A DNA stretch of 64,000 nucleotides from Manduca sexta (lineage: Eukaryota; Arthropoda; Insecta; Lepidoptera; Sphingidae), in contig NC_051119.1 of NCBI RefSeq assembly GCF_014839805.1, forward strand, positions 6,689,245 to 6,753,244. The letters are read 5' to 3'. A program made the position numbers and the translations under genes. Shown here piece by piece: positions 41,615 to 52,805 of the stretch. The notes under the pieces are model-generated. The model was not told the origin of the DNA. It saw nothing but the letters and a program-made list of their open reading frames with translations, and made no database searches. Position 1 is the first letter of the stretch. Each line of letters opens with the position of its first letter.

Positions 41615-42292
41615 TATATAACTTGTATAAAATATGTACGTCGTATATATTCTAAAACAGAAGAAGTCATTGAAATCTGGCGAAAAATCCACAAGTTATA
41701 AGACATTGAAATTAAGCAGTAGGGGTAAGTGTCAAAAAACAGAAAAGGACGAAATACTTGCGTGTGACGTCATCGGTTATTACGATCCGTGCGAAAGAAA
41801 GAGATGGAAAAATATCCCCACTCTACGCCCACTTCTGCACGTAGCAATATTTGAAATTTGAAGTACTTCCTCACTTCTTATTGAATTTTAATGCTATTTT
41901 CACAGAAGAATTCTTTTTTAGTACTAATTAATAATAATAATAATATCAGCCCTGTATATACTTGCCCACTGCTGAGCACGGGCCTCCTCTACTACTGAGA
42001 GGGATTAGGCCTTAGTCTACCACCCTGGCCTAGTGCGGATTGGCAGACTTCACACACCTTCGAAATTCCTATAGAGAACTTCTCAGATGTACAGGTTTCC
42101 TCACGATGTTTTCCTTCACCGTTAAAGCGAACGATAAATTCACAAAGAATCCACACATGATTTTTTAGAAAAGTTAGAGGTGTGTGCCCTTGGGATTTGA
42201 ACCTGCGGACATTCGTCTCGGCAGTCCGTTCTACACCCAACTAGGCTATCGCCGCTAATTGCTGTTACATATTAAAAATGTTGAAAATGAAA
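41615..42292 (+). repeat. Family S repeat, split by a SINE
   Basis: Same order of blocks as 14040-14400, CRE palindrome at 41765-41772, interrupted at CTAATT by SINE A 41930-42254. Confidence 0.65.
41930..42254 (-). mobile_element. SINE family A, full length, inserted in repeat S
   Basis: Best-preserved copy: (AAT)n tail at the left, B box GGTTCAAATCC (42193-42203, minus strand), A box near 42240. Target duplication CTAATT at 41924-41929 and 42255-42260. The same repeat at 14353-14358 shows the unoccupied site. Confidence 0.88.
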
Positions 42293-42584
42293 CATAATCA
42301 ATCACATTATTAACAAATAAGTATTACAACAACCACCAACGTTTAAACCAACATCAAACACATGTGATACCTTCACCCAACGTTCCGAATACCTTGTGCT
42401 CAGTGGGCTAATTTACACATACTAATTGTGCGCGTAGGCGACCAGCATTCATCATAGAGAGCGTTGAATCGACAATCAACGTGATATTGCTTAACATAGG
42501 CCTTAGCAAAGGGCGACGCGTTTGTTTGGACTGACATGATTTTTCATATATCTAAATGTTCAACATGTGAAAGTTTGTACAAAT

Positions 42585-42772
42585 GTTTTTTGTTATTGCT
42601 TTGACTGACGAGACGAGTTTGCCTTTCGCCTGATGGTAAGCGATACGACCGCCCATAAACAGTAGAAACACCATCACTGAATTACAAAGTGTTGTTTGGT
42701 ATTCCACTGCGCTCGCCATCCTGAGACATGAGATGTTAAGTCTCATTATGTCCAGTAATAAATGTTTTTCAA
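42585..42772 (-). repeat. Family B retroposon, 3' part
   Basis: Minus strand, from ttgttattgctttgac to tccagtaataaatg; upstream half missing. Confidence 0.62.
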
Positions 42773-42904
42773 ATTAATGTATAGATAGACAAATGAGTTT
42801 CTTTTGGCTATAATTAACATGCCGTATGACTCGAAATATACGGAGAAAACAGACAAGTACACATCCATTTGTGAAATATTGTAGCCGCAATCTGGCCCCA
42901 GTTC

Positions 42905-43190
42905 AAGTATTGTATATCCGGTTCCAACAGGCCGACATAATTGTGTCAACTGCCAAGGGATAATCATGTCTCTCGACATTCTATTGGACCCCACTCCGCA
43001 ACGGGTACAGATGGGTAATTTTGCGGAGCTCGTAAAAAAGGAAGGAACCATTATGAATTGTTTTTAACAGACCGGCATAATTTCGTCGACTGGCGAGAGA
43101 TAATCTTTCATCAGTAACTCTATTTCCACCATACGCCACTTACCATAAGCAATGTGGTATCTTTACTGGTATCAAAAATCAATGTACACG
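42905..43190 (+). repeat. Family G retroposon, two partial copies in tandem
   Basis: 42911-43012 and 43062-43185 both begin at the ggccgrcataattgtgtcgac block; the second follows the first by ~50 bp. Confidence 0.58.
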
Positions 43191-43737
43191 ATAATTTATT
43201 ATGCATCATTGTTTCTAACCAGTCGGATACAAAACCTTCTCCTTACCCTCCAAAGAGAGGGTTAATATTGAAATGTAAGTTATAACCACTTGAATTTATT
43301 ATTCAGAGCACTTCTCAAACTAAAATTGTGTAAGTTTGTTCAAGAGCTTGCTTTTAGTTATTTAAATTAGAATTAAAAGCTATTATTGTATATTAGTTTA
43401 GGTTTTGTCTTTTAGATACTTTAAAAAAATACTGTATTTAAACGATTATTGGAGTTTAAAACTTACATAATTTAAATTTATAGGATCACGTATTTACTCC
43501 CAAAATAGGTAAGCAGAATCGCAACCCGTGCATGGTTTGCCCAGATCACAAATGCATATATTACAACTGCCCTTTCTTTTTCCTTTTCAATGTCCATGCC
43601 ATATGGTTGTCTGTAAGATATTGCCTCGAGTGATAAAACCGCCAATTGTACTCTATTTATAAGTGGATATACCTTCTTTTGTTCCTTTAGTACATGTGTA
43701 CAATAAAGAATTAAGTAAATTATCAGGATCATAATGA

Positions 43738-43878
43738 TTTTTTATGTTTACGCGAATGTTCGACTTTAAAATTAAACTATTTTTCGGATTTTATCGCGGT
43801 TTTAATATTTTAGTTTTCTCCCGAAGTTTCGAAGACTTTGCAGCCCTCATGGTCACGGGGGGGACTGGTGACTTATCA
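43738..43878 (-). repeat. Family E retroposon, well-kept simple copy
   Basis: Unfolded minus-strand copy from the 3' end (tttatgtttacgcgaatg, 43741) to the cagccctcatggtcacggg region. Useful as the uninverted reference for the family. Confidence 0.68.
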
Positions 43879-44162
43879 GGATCGTCAGATAGTTGTGAAA
43901 ACATATATACCACGAAGCCAATTTCCTTTCATAGCCTTAGGCAGCGATGTATACTCACTTCATTTTACACACTTAGACTTCACTCCACTCTTAGACTCTA
44001 TATTTACAACAAAAAGGATAAAAAATACTATTTCACTTACCTTCGTGATAATGTGAAAAAAAAGAAAAAATCTTTATTTAAATGAAAGAAAGGTACAGAA
44101 AATAATTGCCGGAGGTTCTCAAACTAGGCTGAGCCCTTGGGAAACCAATTAATATTAAATAA

Positions 44163-44452
44163 TCTATACATATTATAATACCAAGTCCCCAAAGCTGTCT
44201 GCCTGTATGTGTTCGATTTTTTTCAAAATCTACTGAACGGATTTTTGTACGGTTTTTACTAAAATATAGTGCAATTCTTGAGGAAGATTAAGCTAAATAG
44301 TACATTAAGGTTTTATAAAAATTTGACTAAAATATAACAATTAGAGTAGACGCGGTCGCGTGTTTGTAAAAAAAATGTGGGACGGGATTTACGAGAGAAA
44401 AGCTTTATAACACACTGATTGCAACACGGGCGAAGCCGCGGACACAGCTAGT
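44163..44452 (+). mobile_element. Helitron-like element (family F), complete
   Basis: Same family as 6311-6585: TCTATACATATTATAAT start, body aaaatctactgaacggattt, gcgaagccgcgg hairpin, CTAGT end (44448-44452). Confidence 0.75.
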
Positions 44453-44474
44453 ATATTATAATTTGAACAGCACC

Positions 44475-44592
44475 ACCTCCGTTAGGTTCCATAAGAGTCA
44501 AAAAATATAAAAAAAAAGGATCTTTACAGACGGACGGACGGACAACAAAGTGATTTTCCTTTTGAGGTATGGAACTCTAAAAATAACACGAT
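44475..44592 (+). repeat. Family N-like terminal piece
   Basis: ggttccataagagtc..gacggacggacggacaac..ccttttgaggtatggaac; the (GACG)n-like tract is at 44529-44544. A related scrap lies at 34976-35035. Confidence 0.42.
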
Positions 44593-45294
44593 AATAACTA
44601 AATATTACAAATTAATTATGTTACTCCTTACCCGTATTTCTAAGTTTTAACACAACTCCGTAAATACGTTTTTCCGTTAAATGAATACCGAAAGAATAAA
44701 CAAGAGTAAAAAGACTCGGCCCGATAAAACGTCTGTTCAGAACAAAGCGTTTCCCTCTCGCCAGTCGGAACAATCCCTTGTGCCAACTATTAGAGCGGTA
44801 TTTTTTCTATTAATCCCACGCCCAGCTGTGGGATAGTGTTCGTAGCAATTGTTTTAGAATTTGTGAACGATTGATGCTTTAAACTATGATGGGTGTTTTT
44901 AATTCGAAATTTAAACTTTTGTTGCAAGGAAGGGCTTTCGTTGCGAAGTCGCTTACATCATTTTTAACCGCCAGTTTCTTCATTGGCAGTGACAGTCATA
45001 ATTACTGTTATTATTGCTTGAATATAATGGTAATTTATGGCAACTCTTATGACGTTATTATTAGTGAAGCTTGTCCTGTGACAACTCTTATAACTTGCTT
45101 TAGCTATTTCTTTTACTTTTACAGTTAACAAAAAAACTTTGCTGGATAATAAATATTACCATAGCATCCTCATAGACGAAAATATTTGCTGCTCAGTATT
45201 AGCGCTGAATCTGTATGTACCCAGCAAAGAGCAATAATCTCGACTCTCTCTTGCATACCTAATATACCGAAATGTGATGATATAAGTACTCTAT

Positions 45295-45470
45295 TCTCCA
45301 GTGGCAACGGGTGAAAATTTCCGAAAAGGGAACCCGAGACAACATATAATTACTACTAATATACATAAATGCATTCAAACCATTCAAAGATTAGAATTCA
45401 AAAATTAGATTTGATATAAATTACGAAGGGCAAGCCGACAGGAATCGAGTCATATGGACCCTTCGCTACT
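45295..45470 (+). repeat. Family P repeat
   Basis: ctccagtggcaacgggtg, atgcattcaaaccattc and gcaagccgacaggaatcgag; uninterrupted copy. Confidence 0.52.
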
Positions 45471-45861
45471 AATTCTCTGCCTACCCCTGTACCTAACAGG
45501 GAAAAGGCGTGAGTAAATGGCACGTGGTAATAAACGCAAATTTGTTGCTAAACACTCGCTTAAAACATGAAAATGGGACTCGGTCTAGATTAATTTTATC
45601 TCGGTCACGCTGCGTTGCATCCAATCAGCCGAGGTCCCCTGATACAAAAATATAATAACTATAGCAGCCGGTCAGCTGGGGTCGACTATTGTTCCCAGTA
45701 TAGGACGGTTAAACACAAAGGTGTTGCGTGTCCTATGCTAGGCCATTGTTTAGTTGGCGCATGTTGCCGCGTTTCTATTTGTTTAGTTTTTGTTGTGATT
45801 AGTTATAAGTAGGCGACTGTTTCGCGTGAATAAATGCATGAAATATAATATAAATACATAC

Positions 45862-46060
45862 ATTGTAGCCAGTGTGACAACTGGACATAATAAGACTTAA
45901 CATCTCATGTTTTTGGTAGGCGAGCGCAGTGGAATATCAAACGTTACTTTGTAATTCATGGTGTTGGATGGTGTTTCTACGGTTTATAGTCGATCGTATT
46001 ACTTTTCACCAGGCGTACGGCAAGCTCATCTCGTGATTAAAAGAATTTTTTTTTTTTAAT
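45862..46060 (+). repeat. Family B retroposon, 3' part
   Basis: From cattgtagccagtgtgac to an A/T-homopolymer tail near 46045-46060. Confidence 0.6.
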
Positions 46061-46599
46061 ACGCTTGAGTGGTAATTAAAAATATATAACCGACAAATAT
46101 ACTTAAAATGAGTTATGTACATGTTTATAATAGTAAGAATTTTCTGCGTCCTTTGATCTAATATTTTCTTTATCTTTAGAATTTTTTTTTATATTATTGA
46201 ACATATTTTTTATAAAGTAATCAGTTTAATTGTTATAAATTTTCCGAAATTAAATTTTGTTTTTTTTTTATTTCAAAGTGTATCGATTGTCGCTTAGATA
46301 TGACTGACTTACAAGCGTCGTTAAAACGTTTGTTGGAAGTAAATAATGAAACCGCTGAACGTATTTCGACGGAATTTGGCATAATGATAGACCATGAGTC
46401 ATGCTCCATGACCTTATTTACATATAGGCTACGTTATATCTCGACTTTTGTACCGGAAAAAGAGTCATACGAGCAAAACTGCAAGCAGAATTTAGTTAGG
46501 AATGTATGCAAACCACTAAATTTAATATAGCAAACACTTCAACTACCACATCAAGTAAACCAATGAATTTTATTTCGCAGCTTGAACACTTTGATTAAG

Positions 46600-46740
46600 A
46601 AAACTAGTTTTGCCCACAGCTTCGGATATAATTCGGTTAAAACAAAAACATCTTATGTCTCTTTTGGGGGTGCTTAGCTCACTCCATACCGGTTTCATCA
46701 AAATCGGGGAAATAATTTATACGATTTCTTATTTATTATT
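46600..46740 (-). repeat. Helitron-like fragment
   Basis: aaactagttttgcccacagc with a decayed core to about 46740; explains the open frame 46610-46834 in part. Confidence 0.4.
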
Positions 46741-46988
46741 AGTATGGATATTGCAAGCATTGCTTTCATTAGTGATTCCCTACGTGTACCTAGTTTCCTT
46801 CATTAGCGTCCATGTTAATACTTTAATTAACTAACAATTTATTTAAATAAGGTGTATTTACAATTATAACTTCGCTTTGTGGACTATTGGAGAATCTACT
46901 TTAGCAGCAAGGACGATCAGCATCACATTAATATGCGAATATGTGATGGAAGATACATTGCTGGTGGTAGGATATATATATATATATA

Positions 46989-48295
46989 CTTAGTCTGGCC
47001 ATAAATACTGTTACACTTAATTATAAAAAAATATTACATTTGAATTTCGAATCTGTCATTTTTATACGATTGTTCATTGTGTTTTCTCATTTTGGCGCCA
47101 ATACATTGTAAAATATTTTGCGATATTAAAATGGTGTGGGGTGATAAAGAGAACCGAATCGCTGTGATAGCATTACACAAAGTAGGTATGGAGCCAAATG
47201 CAATTTTTAAAACTCTCCATACACTTGGTATTAGTAAAATGTTTGTGTACCGGGCTATTAATAGGTACAATGAGACCTCCTCTGTTTGTGACAGAAAAAG
47301 ATCTGGCCGTCCACGTAGTGTTCGTACGAAAAAGGTGGTCAAAGCAGTAAGGGAAAGAATTCGAAGAAATCCTGTCCGAAAGCAAAAGATTTTATCTCGG
47401 GAAATGAAGATAGCACCTAGAACCATGTCGCGTATTTTAAAAGATGACTTAGGACTTGCAGCCTATAAGAGACGCACTGGCCATTTCTTAACTGATAATT
47501 TAAAGAAGAATAGGGTGGTAAAATCGAAACAACTACTGAAGCGGTACGCAAAGGGAGGTCACAGAAAAATTTTGTTTACGGATGAGAAAATTTTTACAAT
47601 TGAGCAACATTTTAACAAACAAAATGACCGTATTTATGCTCAAAGCTCTAAGGAAGCTTCCCAATTAGTCGACAGAGTGCAACGTGGACATTATCCGACT
47701 TCAGTGATGGTTTGGTGGGGTGTTAGCTATGAAGGAGTGACTGAGCCATATTTTTGTGAAAAAGGTATCAAAACATCGGCACAAGTGTATCAAGATACCA
47801 TTCTTGAGAAGGTAGTTAAGCCCCTTAACATCACCATGTTCAATAACCAAGTATGGTCCTTCCAGCAAGACTCGGCGCCGGGTCATAAAGCTCGGTCCAC
47901 GCAGTCTTGGTTGGAATCGAACGTTTCGGACTTCATCAGAGCTGAAGACTGGCCGTCGTCTAGTCCCGATCTTAATCCGCTGGATTATGATTTGTGGTCA
48001 GTTTTAGAGAGTACAGCTTGCTCTAAACGCCATGATAATTTGGAGTCCCTAAAACAATCTATACGATTGGCAGTGAAGAATTTTCCCATGGAAAGAGTGC
48101 GTGCTTCTATTGATAACTGGCCTCATCGTTTAAAGGACTGTATTGCAGCCAATGGAGACCACTTCGAATAAGCTTTTTATATTTTTAATTGTTTTATATT
48201 TATGTATTAAACTGACACACTGTAAAAGTAATAAATGTTATTTGCAGTTAACAATTTTCTTTTTTCTTTATTACAATATTTATGGCAAGACTAGG
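46989..48295 (+). mobile_element. Complete maT (DD37D) Tc1/mariner-superfamily element
   Basis: 1307 bp. The left end starts CTTAGTCTGGCCATAAATAC; the reverse complement of the right end starts CCTAGTCTTGCCATAAATAT. The match continues to ~30 bp with about four differences. Both ends abut TA, lying in (TA)n tracts (46971-46988 and 48296-48315), so the target TA is certain but its exact copy is not. The single intact transposase gene occupies most of the interior. Confidence 0.88.
47131..48171 (+). CDS. maT-family transposase, intact, 346 aa
   Basis: Binds the inverted ends of its element and cuts and pastes it into TA sites. The ATG at 47131 was chosen for its AAAATGG context; an in-frame ATG at 47077 would add 18 residues that look like leader sequence. 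Residues ~8-110 form two helix-turn-helix regions (ALHKVGMEPNAIF; LSREMKIAPRTMSRILK) joined by a GRPR hook (~residue 67). The catalytic triad is Asp151 (FTDEK), Asp247 (QQDSAPGHK) and Asp285 (NPLDYDLW). The second and third Asp are 37 residues apart, the DD37D signature of maT, as opposed to DD34D of mariner or DD34E of Tc1. No stop or frameshift is present, and length matches the family (~345). The copy may be active or recently active. Confidence 0.92.
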   Translation: MVWGDKENRIAVIALHKVGMEPNAIFKTLHTLGISKMFVYRAINRYNETSSVCDRKRSGRPRSVRTKKVVKAVRERIRRNPVRKQKILSREMKIAPRTMSRILKDDLGLAAYKRRTGHFLTDNLKKNRVVKSKQLLKRYAKGGHRKILFTDEKIFTIEQHFNKQNDRIYAQSSKEASQLVDRVQRGHYPTSVMVWWGVSYEGVTEPYFCEKGIKTSAQVYQDTILEKVVKPLNITMFNNQVWSFQQDSAPGHKARSTQSWLESNVSDFIRAEDWPSSSPDLNPLDYDLWSVLESTACSKRHDNLESLKQSIRLAVKNFPMERVRASIDNWPHRLKDCIAANGDHFE

Positions 48296-48338
48296 TATAT
48301 ATATATATATATATAGTACAGAGTGTTCATGTGGAGCA

Positions 48339-48635
48339 CATAGTGCTTCTTTCAGGCTATTAAAAAAGACTTTATAATCAAGGTCAGGCGGCTCTATTCC
48401 GTCTACGGAGGTATATCCGTCTTATTACAATTACAGGCGTTCTAATCGAAGGATAGATTTGATGGCCGTATAGTTAAAAAGGGGATTTATTAACTCTCAT
48501 ACCTATATAGCTATCAAAGCTATTCTTCGAATAGAACATCCGTAATTGCAAAACGATGGATCCGCCCTTATAGACCGAATAGAACCCTTGAGCTTAATTA
48601 TGAATTCTTTTTTAATGTCCTGAAATAAGGACTAT
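48339..48635. mobile_element. Fold-back element with ~117-bp inverted arms
   Basis: Left arm 48339-48455 (CATAGTGCTTCTTTCAGG...) pairs with right arm 48519-48635 (...CCTGAAATAAGGACTATG) at roughly three quarters identity; the loop is ~63 bp. No coding capacity. It lies 43 bp past the maT right end. The superfamily is not recognised; the target duplication is unclear. Confidence 0.6.
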
Positions 48636-49283
48636 GTACTTTATTTTTCTGCAATCTTACTACCGAATCATAAGTAAAAACAATATAGAATTCTCGTGGA
48701 TTCGATCTACGACATATTAGATTCGATTCCCGCGTCAGGTCAAAGTAATAATAAATTTTCCTCTCCGTATCAATCCGACTCTATCACAGTGATAAGAATA
48801 AAATTGAACAGTGTACTTAATGCAGCTCATCGTATTAAATATTACTACATAACAAACTCAACGAAGCTTACACGATACTAATTAGCAATAGCGGGTATTA
48901 ACAAATTCCATGATAGAGAAAACATAACGCCGTGCATATGTGAAGTTCCGTAACGGCGTTCGAGCTTAAAAGCTTTTGCGGATAATCGCGTCGTTAATTA
49001 TATGGTATAAGCCGTTATAGTCTAATGAAAGTCTATTAGGTGCCGTGCGCAGTGAAATATTGGGATGTTGTTACCTTGTACAGCTTTTATAAGTGCTTTA
49101 TTGTGGATATAGCCTTGGAATATTGAAGAGCTTCTGTAAAGTGAGAGGTACTTAAAGAGAGTTAGGATTAGCTTGGAGTCAAATAATGATAAGGTACGGT
49201 GTCAGTGGTGAAAAGTGAAATTTTCCGAAATCGAACCTGGCGCAACATATAAGTATATGCATGAATATAATAATAATAATTTA

Positions 49284-49409
49284 AATTAAACTATTTTGCG
49301 GGGTACTACTGTTCCCCCCGTGACCATGAAAAGTAAAATATTAAAACCGCGATAAAATCCGTAAAATAGTTTAATTTTAATATCTAACATTCGCGTAATC
49401 ATAAAAAAA
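49284..49409 (+). mobile_element. Family E retroposon, inverted 5' segment
   Basis: Arms 49284-49301 and 49359-49376 are inverted 18-bp copies with one mismatch. The right part is sense, ending cgcgtaatcataaaaaaac; the left part is the inverted segment. Sits inside a family P repeat. Confidence 0.65.
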
Positions 49410-49412
49410 CAT

Positions 49413-49502
49413 TAATAATAATAATATCAGACCTGTATTATATACTGTCCCACTGCTGAGCACTGGCCTCCTCTTGAGAGGAATTAGGCCTTAGTCCTCC
49501 AC
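49413..49502 (-). mobile_element. SINE family A, 3' fragment nested in repeat P
   Basis: Tail plus ~70 bp of body, immediately after a family E copy. Both interrupt a family P repeat. Confidence 0.6.
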
Positions 49503-49789
49503 ATGCACGAATGCGTTCTGGAAATCATTCTAATGATGATTAGATTCTACATAAAGGGAAGCCGTAAGAATCAGATTATGACCTTTTGCCACTGCCAGAT
49601 GTATCATAAGAGAATGGAATTCGAAAAGAGAAAAAAGGGACTTCCCAAGAGAAGCTGAATCAAGGTACGTTATGTGCCCATTACCTCGCCGAGATTATGT
49701 ACATTTGAAAATGTATACCAGATATAAATTATTGCTCTATTTAAATATCTGAAGCTCGTGTTCAGGAACGTTACTTAGCTAAGTACGCA

Positions 49790-49912
49790 GTGCTGTGATA
49801 ATAAGTTTGTTTCTCAGTGCTTAGGGTATGACAGCCTTTGCAGTGCGTAGGCATAGGAGCGTTGTGATTGGCCAATATTTAGATACTACTTTACTCCAGT
49901 TGGCTGTCAGTT
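49790..49912. mobile_element. Harbinger-like MITE, internal fragment
   Basis: Shares the cagtgctgtgataa..gtttgtttctcagtgc and gcgttgtgattggcc segments with the copies at 2332 and 60156, but neither C-rich terminus is present. Decayed. Confidence 0.45.
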
Positions 49913-50784
49913 AATGAAACTTATTAAAGCCACGGAAAACTATGAAATTGCCAATTGGCAGTATGCGTTTGGGCGCACTGTCATCCTCATAGTATTGTTT
50001 GTGAATAGTGTTAGTCAACAAGACATAGTTTATAATATTATGCCTCCCTTTCGGAAGATTTTACCCTTAGACACTGGAACGTGGCACCACCTGATAGCAA
50101 ATAGTCCCTTAATACGTAAACCAATATAAATACATACTATAGTAAAATCGTAATTCCTAATAATTGTTCCATGTTCCTACGCTATCGTATGCTAATGGCG
50201 CTTATACAAACTTTAGCACTCATTTGCATCGTGTATGTTAATTTAGATTTGTCTAAGCCTATGAAATTGTTGCTAAATTGGAATCTAAATATGTACTTTG
50301 ACATCTAATAAATAAGGGCGAAAATCTTTAAATAAGATATATCTACCCCACTAACAACTTTATAATGACAATATTTTTATGTAGAACTGGCACACGGGGA
50401 GACCATGCTACTCTTTATCCCGTTAATTAAAACACATAGAAAAATGAATTTTTAATCTGATCTTTAAATAGATCGCTATTAATTATGAGAGAGAAGGAAT
50501 TTTTCTAGCAGGAAGAATTTTTACGCAAATTTTGTTTGACCTTAGTCTGAAAATAAGCTAGCATATTGTAAAATTCTCCATACGAATTATGAATAAAGAA
50601 CGTCAATTAAAACATCAGGCAAAAAATACAAAATACCGCGATAAAACCAAAAACCTATTCCGATGTCAATCATAAGTAATCATTAAAACCATTCAACTGC
50701 AAATAGCTTTAAATTTCTGATTCAATAATATATGTAACAACAGTAACTTCTTCAGTTTAACGTACGGGCATCTGATTATAGAGA

Positions 50785-51069
50785 CTAGTTGACCCGACAG
50801 ACGTTGTCCCGTCTTAACTAAGAATTTGCAGCGCGCATTCTGTCAATCGCTGACAGTTATTTCAAACAATTGACTGTTATATAAAATTAAAATTTTTGTA
50901 AAGTTTTCTTAAATTATCTAATTTTCCGCGCAATTTTTTAATTTTTTCTTTCATAAGACCCTTCTCCTGCCAATAACAAACACAACAAAAAAAATAGTGA
51001 CATCGGTCCAGCCGTTCACGCGTGATGGCGTGACCAAGGGAAATAGGGATTCATTTTTATATATATAGA
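50785..51069 (-). mobile_element. Helitron-like element, minus strand
   Basis: Sister of 39395-39658; about 20 bp longer in the middle (tgttatataaaattaaaatt). Host TA context at both ends. Confidence 0.66.
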
Positions 51070-51196
51070 TTAGTGTGACGTAACTATCTAAGTTGCCGAC
51101 TAACTTCTGTATTGTGGAGATTGTTGGCCAACTTGTTGATGGTTTTGAATGGAATCTCTTAGTTATGCTCATAGCATGACACGTGGATAATGAGTT

Positions 51197-51320
51197 CTTA
51201 TGTTTACGCGAATGTTAGACATTGAATAAAATTATTTTACGGATTTTATCGCGGTATTTTATATTATAATTATCACCTGTTTTGAAGATTGCAGCCTCAT
51301 GGTCACGAGGTGGACTGCGG
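51197..51320 (-). repeat. Family E retroposon
   Basis: cttatgtttacgcgaatg to gcctcatggtcacgagg; unfolded minus-strand copy. Confidence 0.62.
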
Positions 51321-51504
51321 ATTATTATTATTATTAAAGATAAAGATATTTATATTGTAAAAGATGAGTGACAATAAATTTTACAAGATGGTCAGTTTTG
51401 AAAAAAGGAGCTATATGTTTTGCCTTTTATGGTGTAAAAAAATTATATTTAATTAAAATACAAAATTTATTTTATATTTATTTTTTTATTATTATATGTA
51501 TTAC

Positions 51505-51750
51505 TATCTATTGCTCGTGGGTTCGTCCACGTGAAGGAGTATTCCGGAATAAATTTTTTCCGACTTACTTGATATGAATCGTTATATTATGACCAAATTA
51601 CAGAAAATTATTATAAATTGTAGCCTATGTGTTATTCTGAGGTATAACCAATATTACTGTAAAGTGTCATCCAAATCCGTTCAGTAGTTTTTTCGTGAAA
51701 GAGGAACAAACATACATCCATACTCACAAATCATTTATAATATTAGTAGA
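51505..51750 (-). mobile_element. Helitron-like element, minus strand
   Basis: Sister of 6783-7045 (aaccaatattactgtaaag, catccaaatccgttcagtag shared); the start end is TCTACTAATATTATAAATG. Confidence 0.62.
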
Positions 51751-52486
51751 ATATAAACTAAGCTAAACAAAGCCAAAAAAAACTATGGATTTATTAATTA
51801 TAAGTTCGGATGCAGTGTGCGTCATAGTATTGTTAATGAATACGGGTCCTAGATACGGAACCCTAAAAACGCTAGTCATTAATGGTAAAATTATTCCGAT
51901 TACAACATGCACTGCCTACGCTCCATATGCTAACAGATGTTTCACGTGTGACTCATGAAATTACGTTTATTAATCAAGCTTCAAAAGAATATCCGCCATT
52001 TTGGCGCAAGTTTCATAGTGTTAAGGGGTCGTAGGATTCCGCTGTAGACTGAGCCCGTGTCTCATCTATGAAGTAAACGTTCTTATAGATCAGTTATCTA
52101 AAGGCGTATACAACACATTCACATGGTGTGTGTGTCAGTAAACATGGATCAATTATGACAACGCCACGCTTACGCATCAACTATTATATACCCTACATTA
52201 AATAAAACGTTCGTACACAATTGCAAAGATATATTGAATAAAACAATAATTCTAGATTCTCTAAAACTAATTTTAAATATTTAAATTCGTTCTTAAATCG
52301 GCCAGCGTTCTATAAAAATAAATCGCTGCCTCAAAGAGTATAACCAGCCTATTCTCCGTAATACTATATTTGTACACAAAACCTTCTCAGTAGTAAAGGC
52401 CCGTGGCCAGCTGAAGATGAAAATAATACAAAATTGGTATTATTAACTCATAGAATTAATAGCTTATTACACAACAGGTAATACAG

Positions 52487-52805
52487 GCTGGCGGTAGGAT
52501 ATATTTATATCCGCCCGGATAGTGACCACCGTACACAAGGTATTAAAGTCCACCATAGTGGCCCACGTAGTCTCGCGTTCCAGGATCACCCTGTGTATAT
52601 CAGTCCAATAGACATAATACTGTCGACTGCGGACGGATAATCAATCATCTCTCGTCGATCGACATTCTATTGGACCAGGTTCCGATTAGCATAATTGTGT
52701 CGACTGTCGAGGGGTAATCATCTCTCGTCGATCGACATTCTATTGGACCCCACTCTACTTACCATCAGCTGCAGTAGGCACTTTGCCGCGTCGTATACAA
52801 AAAGG
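52487..52805 (+). repeat. Family G retroposon with internal duplication
   Basis: Full-length copy in which 52643-52676 is repeated exactly at 52716-52749 (34 bp, aatcatctctcgtcgatcga...). Confidence 0.68.

Larger units (their letters stand above)
49200..49608 (+). repeat. Family P repeat split by E and A insertions
   Basis: Left part 49203-49275 (gtgaaattttccgaaatcga), right part 49503-49608 (gaaatcattctaatgatgat, gaagccgtaagaatcag). The family E and SINE A copies between them are younger. Confidence 0.55.

Noticed and set aside
46300..46530. 76-codon frame starting MTDLQASLKRLL
   Set aside because: Helical-looking start, but no domain, no splice context and no second evidence; kept out of the gene list.
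47034..47426. 130-codon reverse-strand open frame
   Set aside because: Lies antisense to the maT transposase gene; a shadow with no domain of its own.
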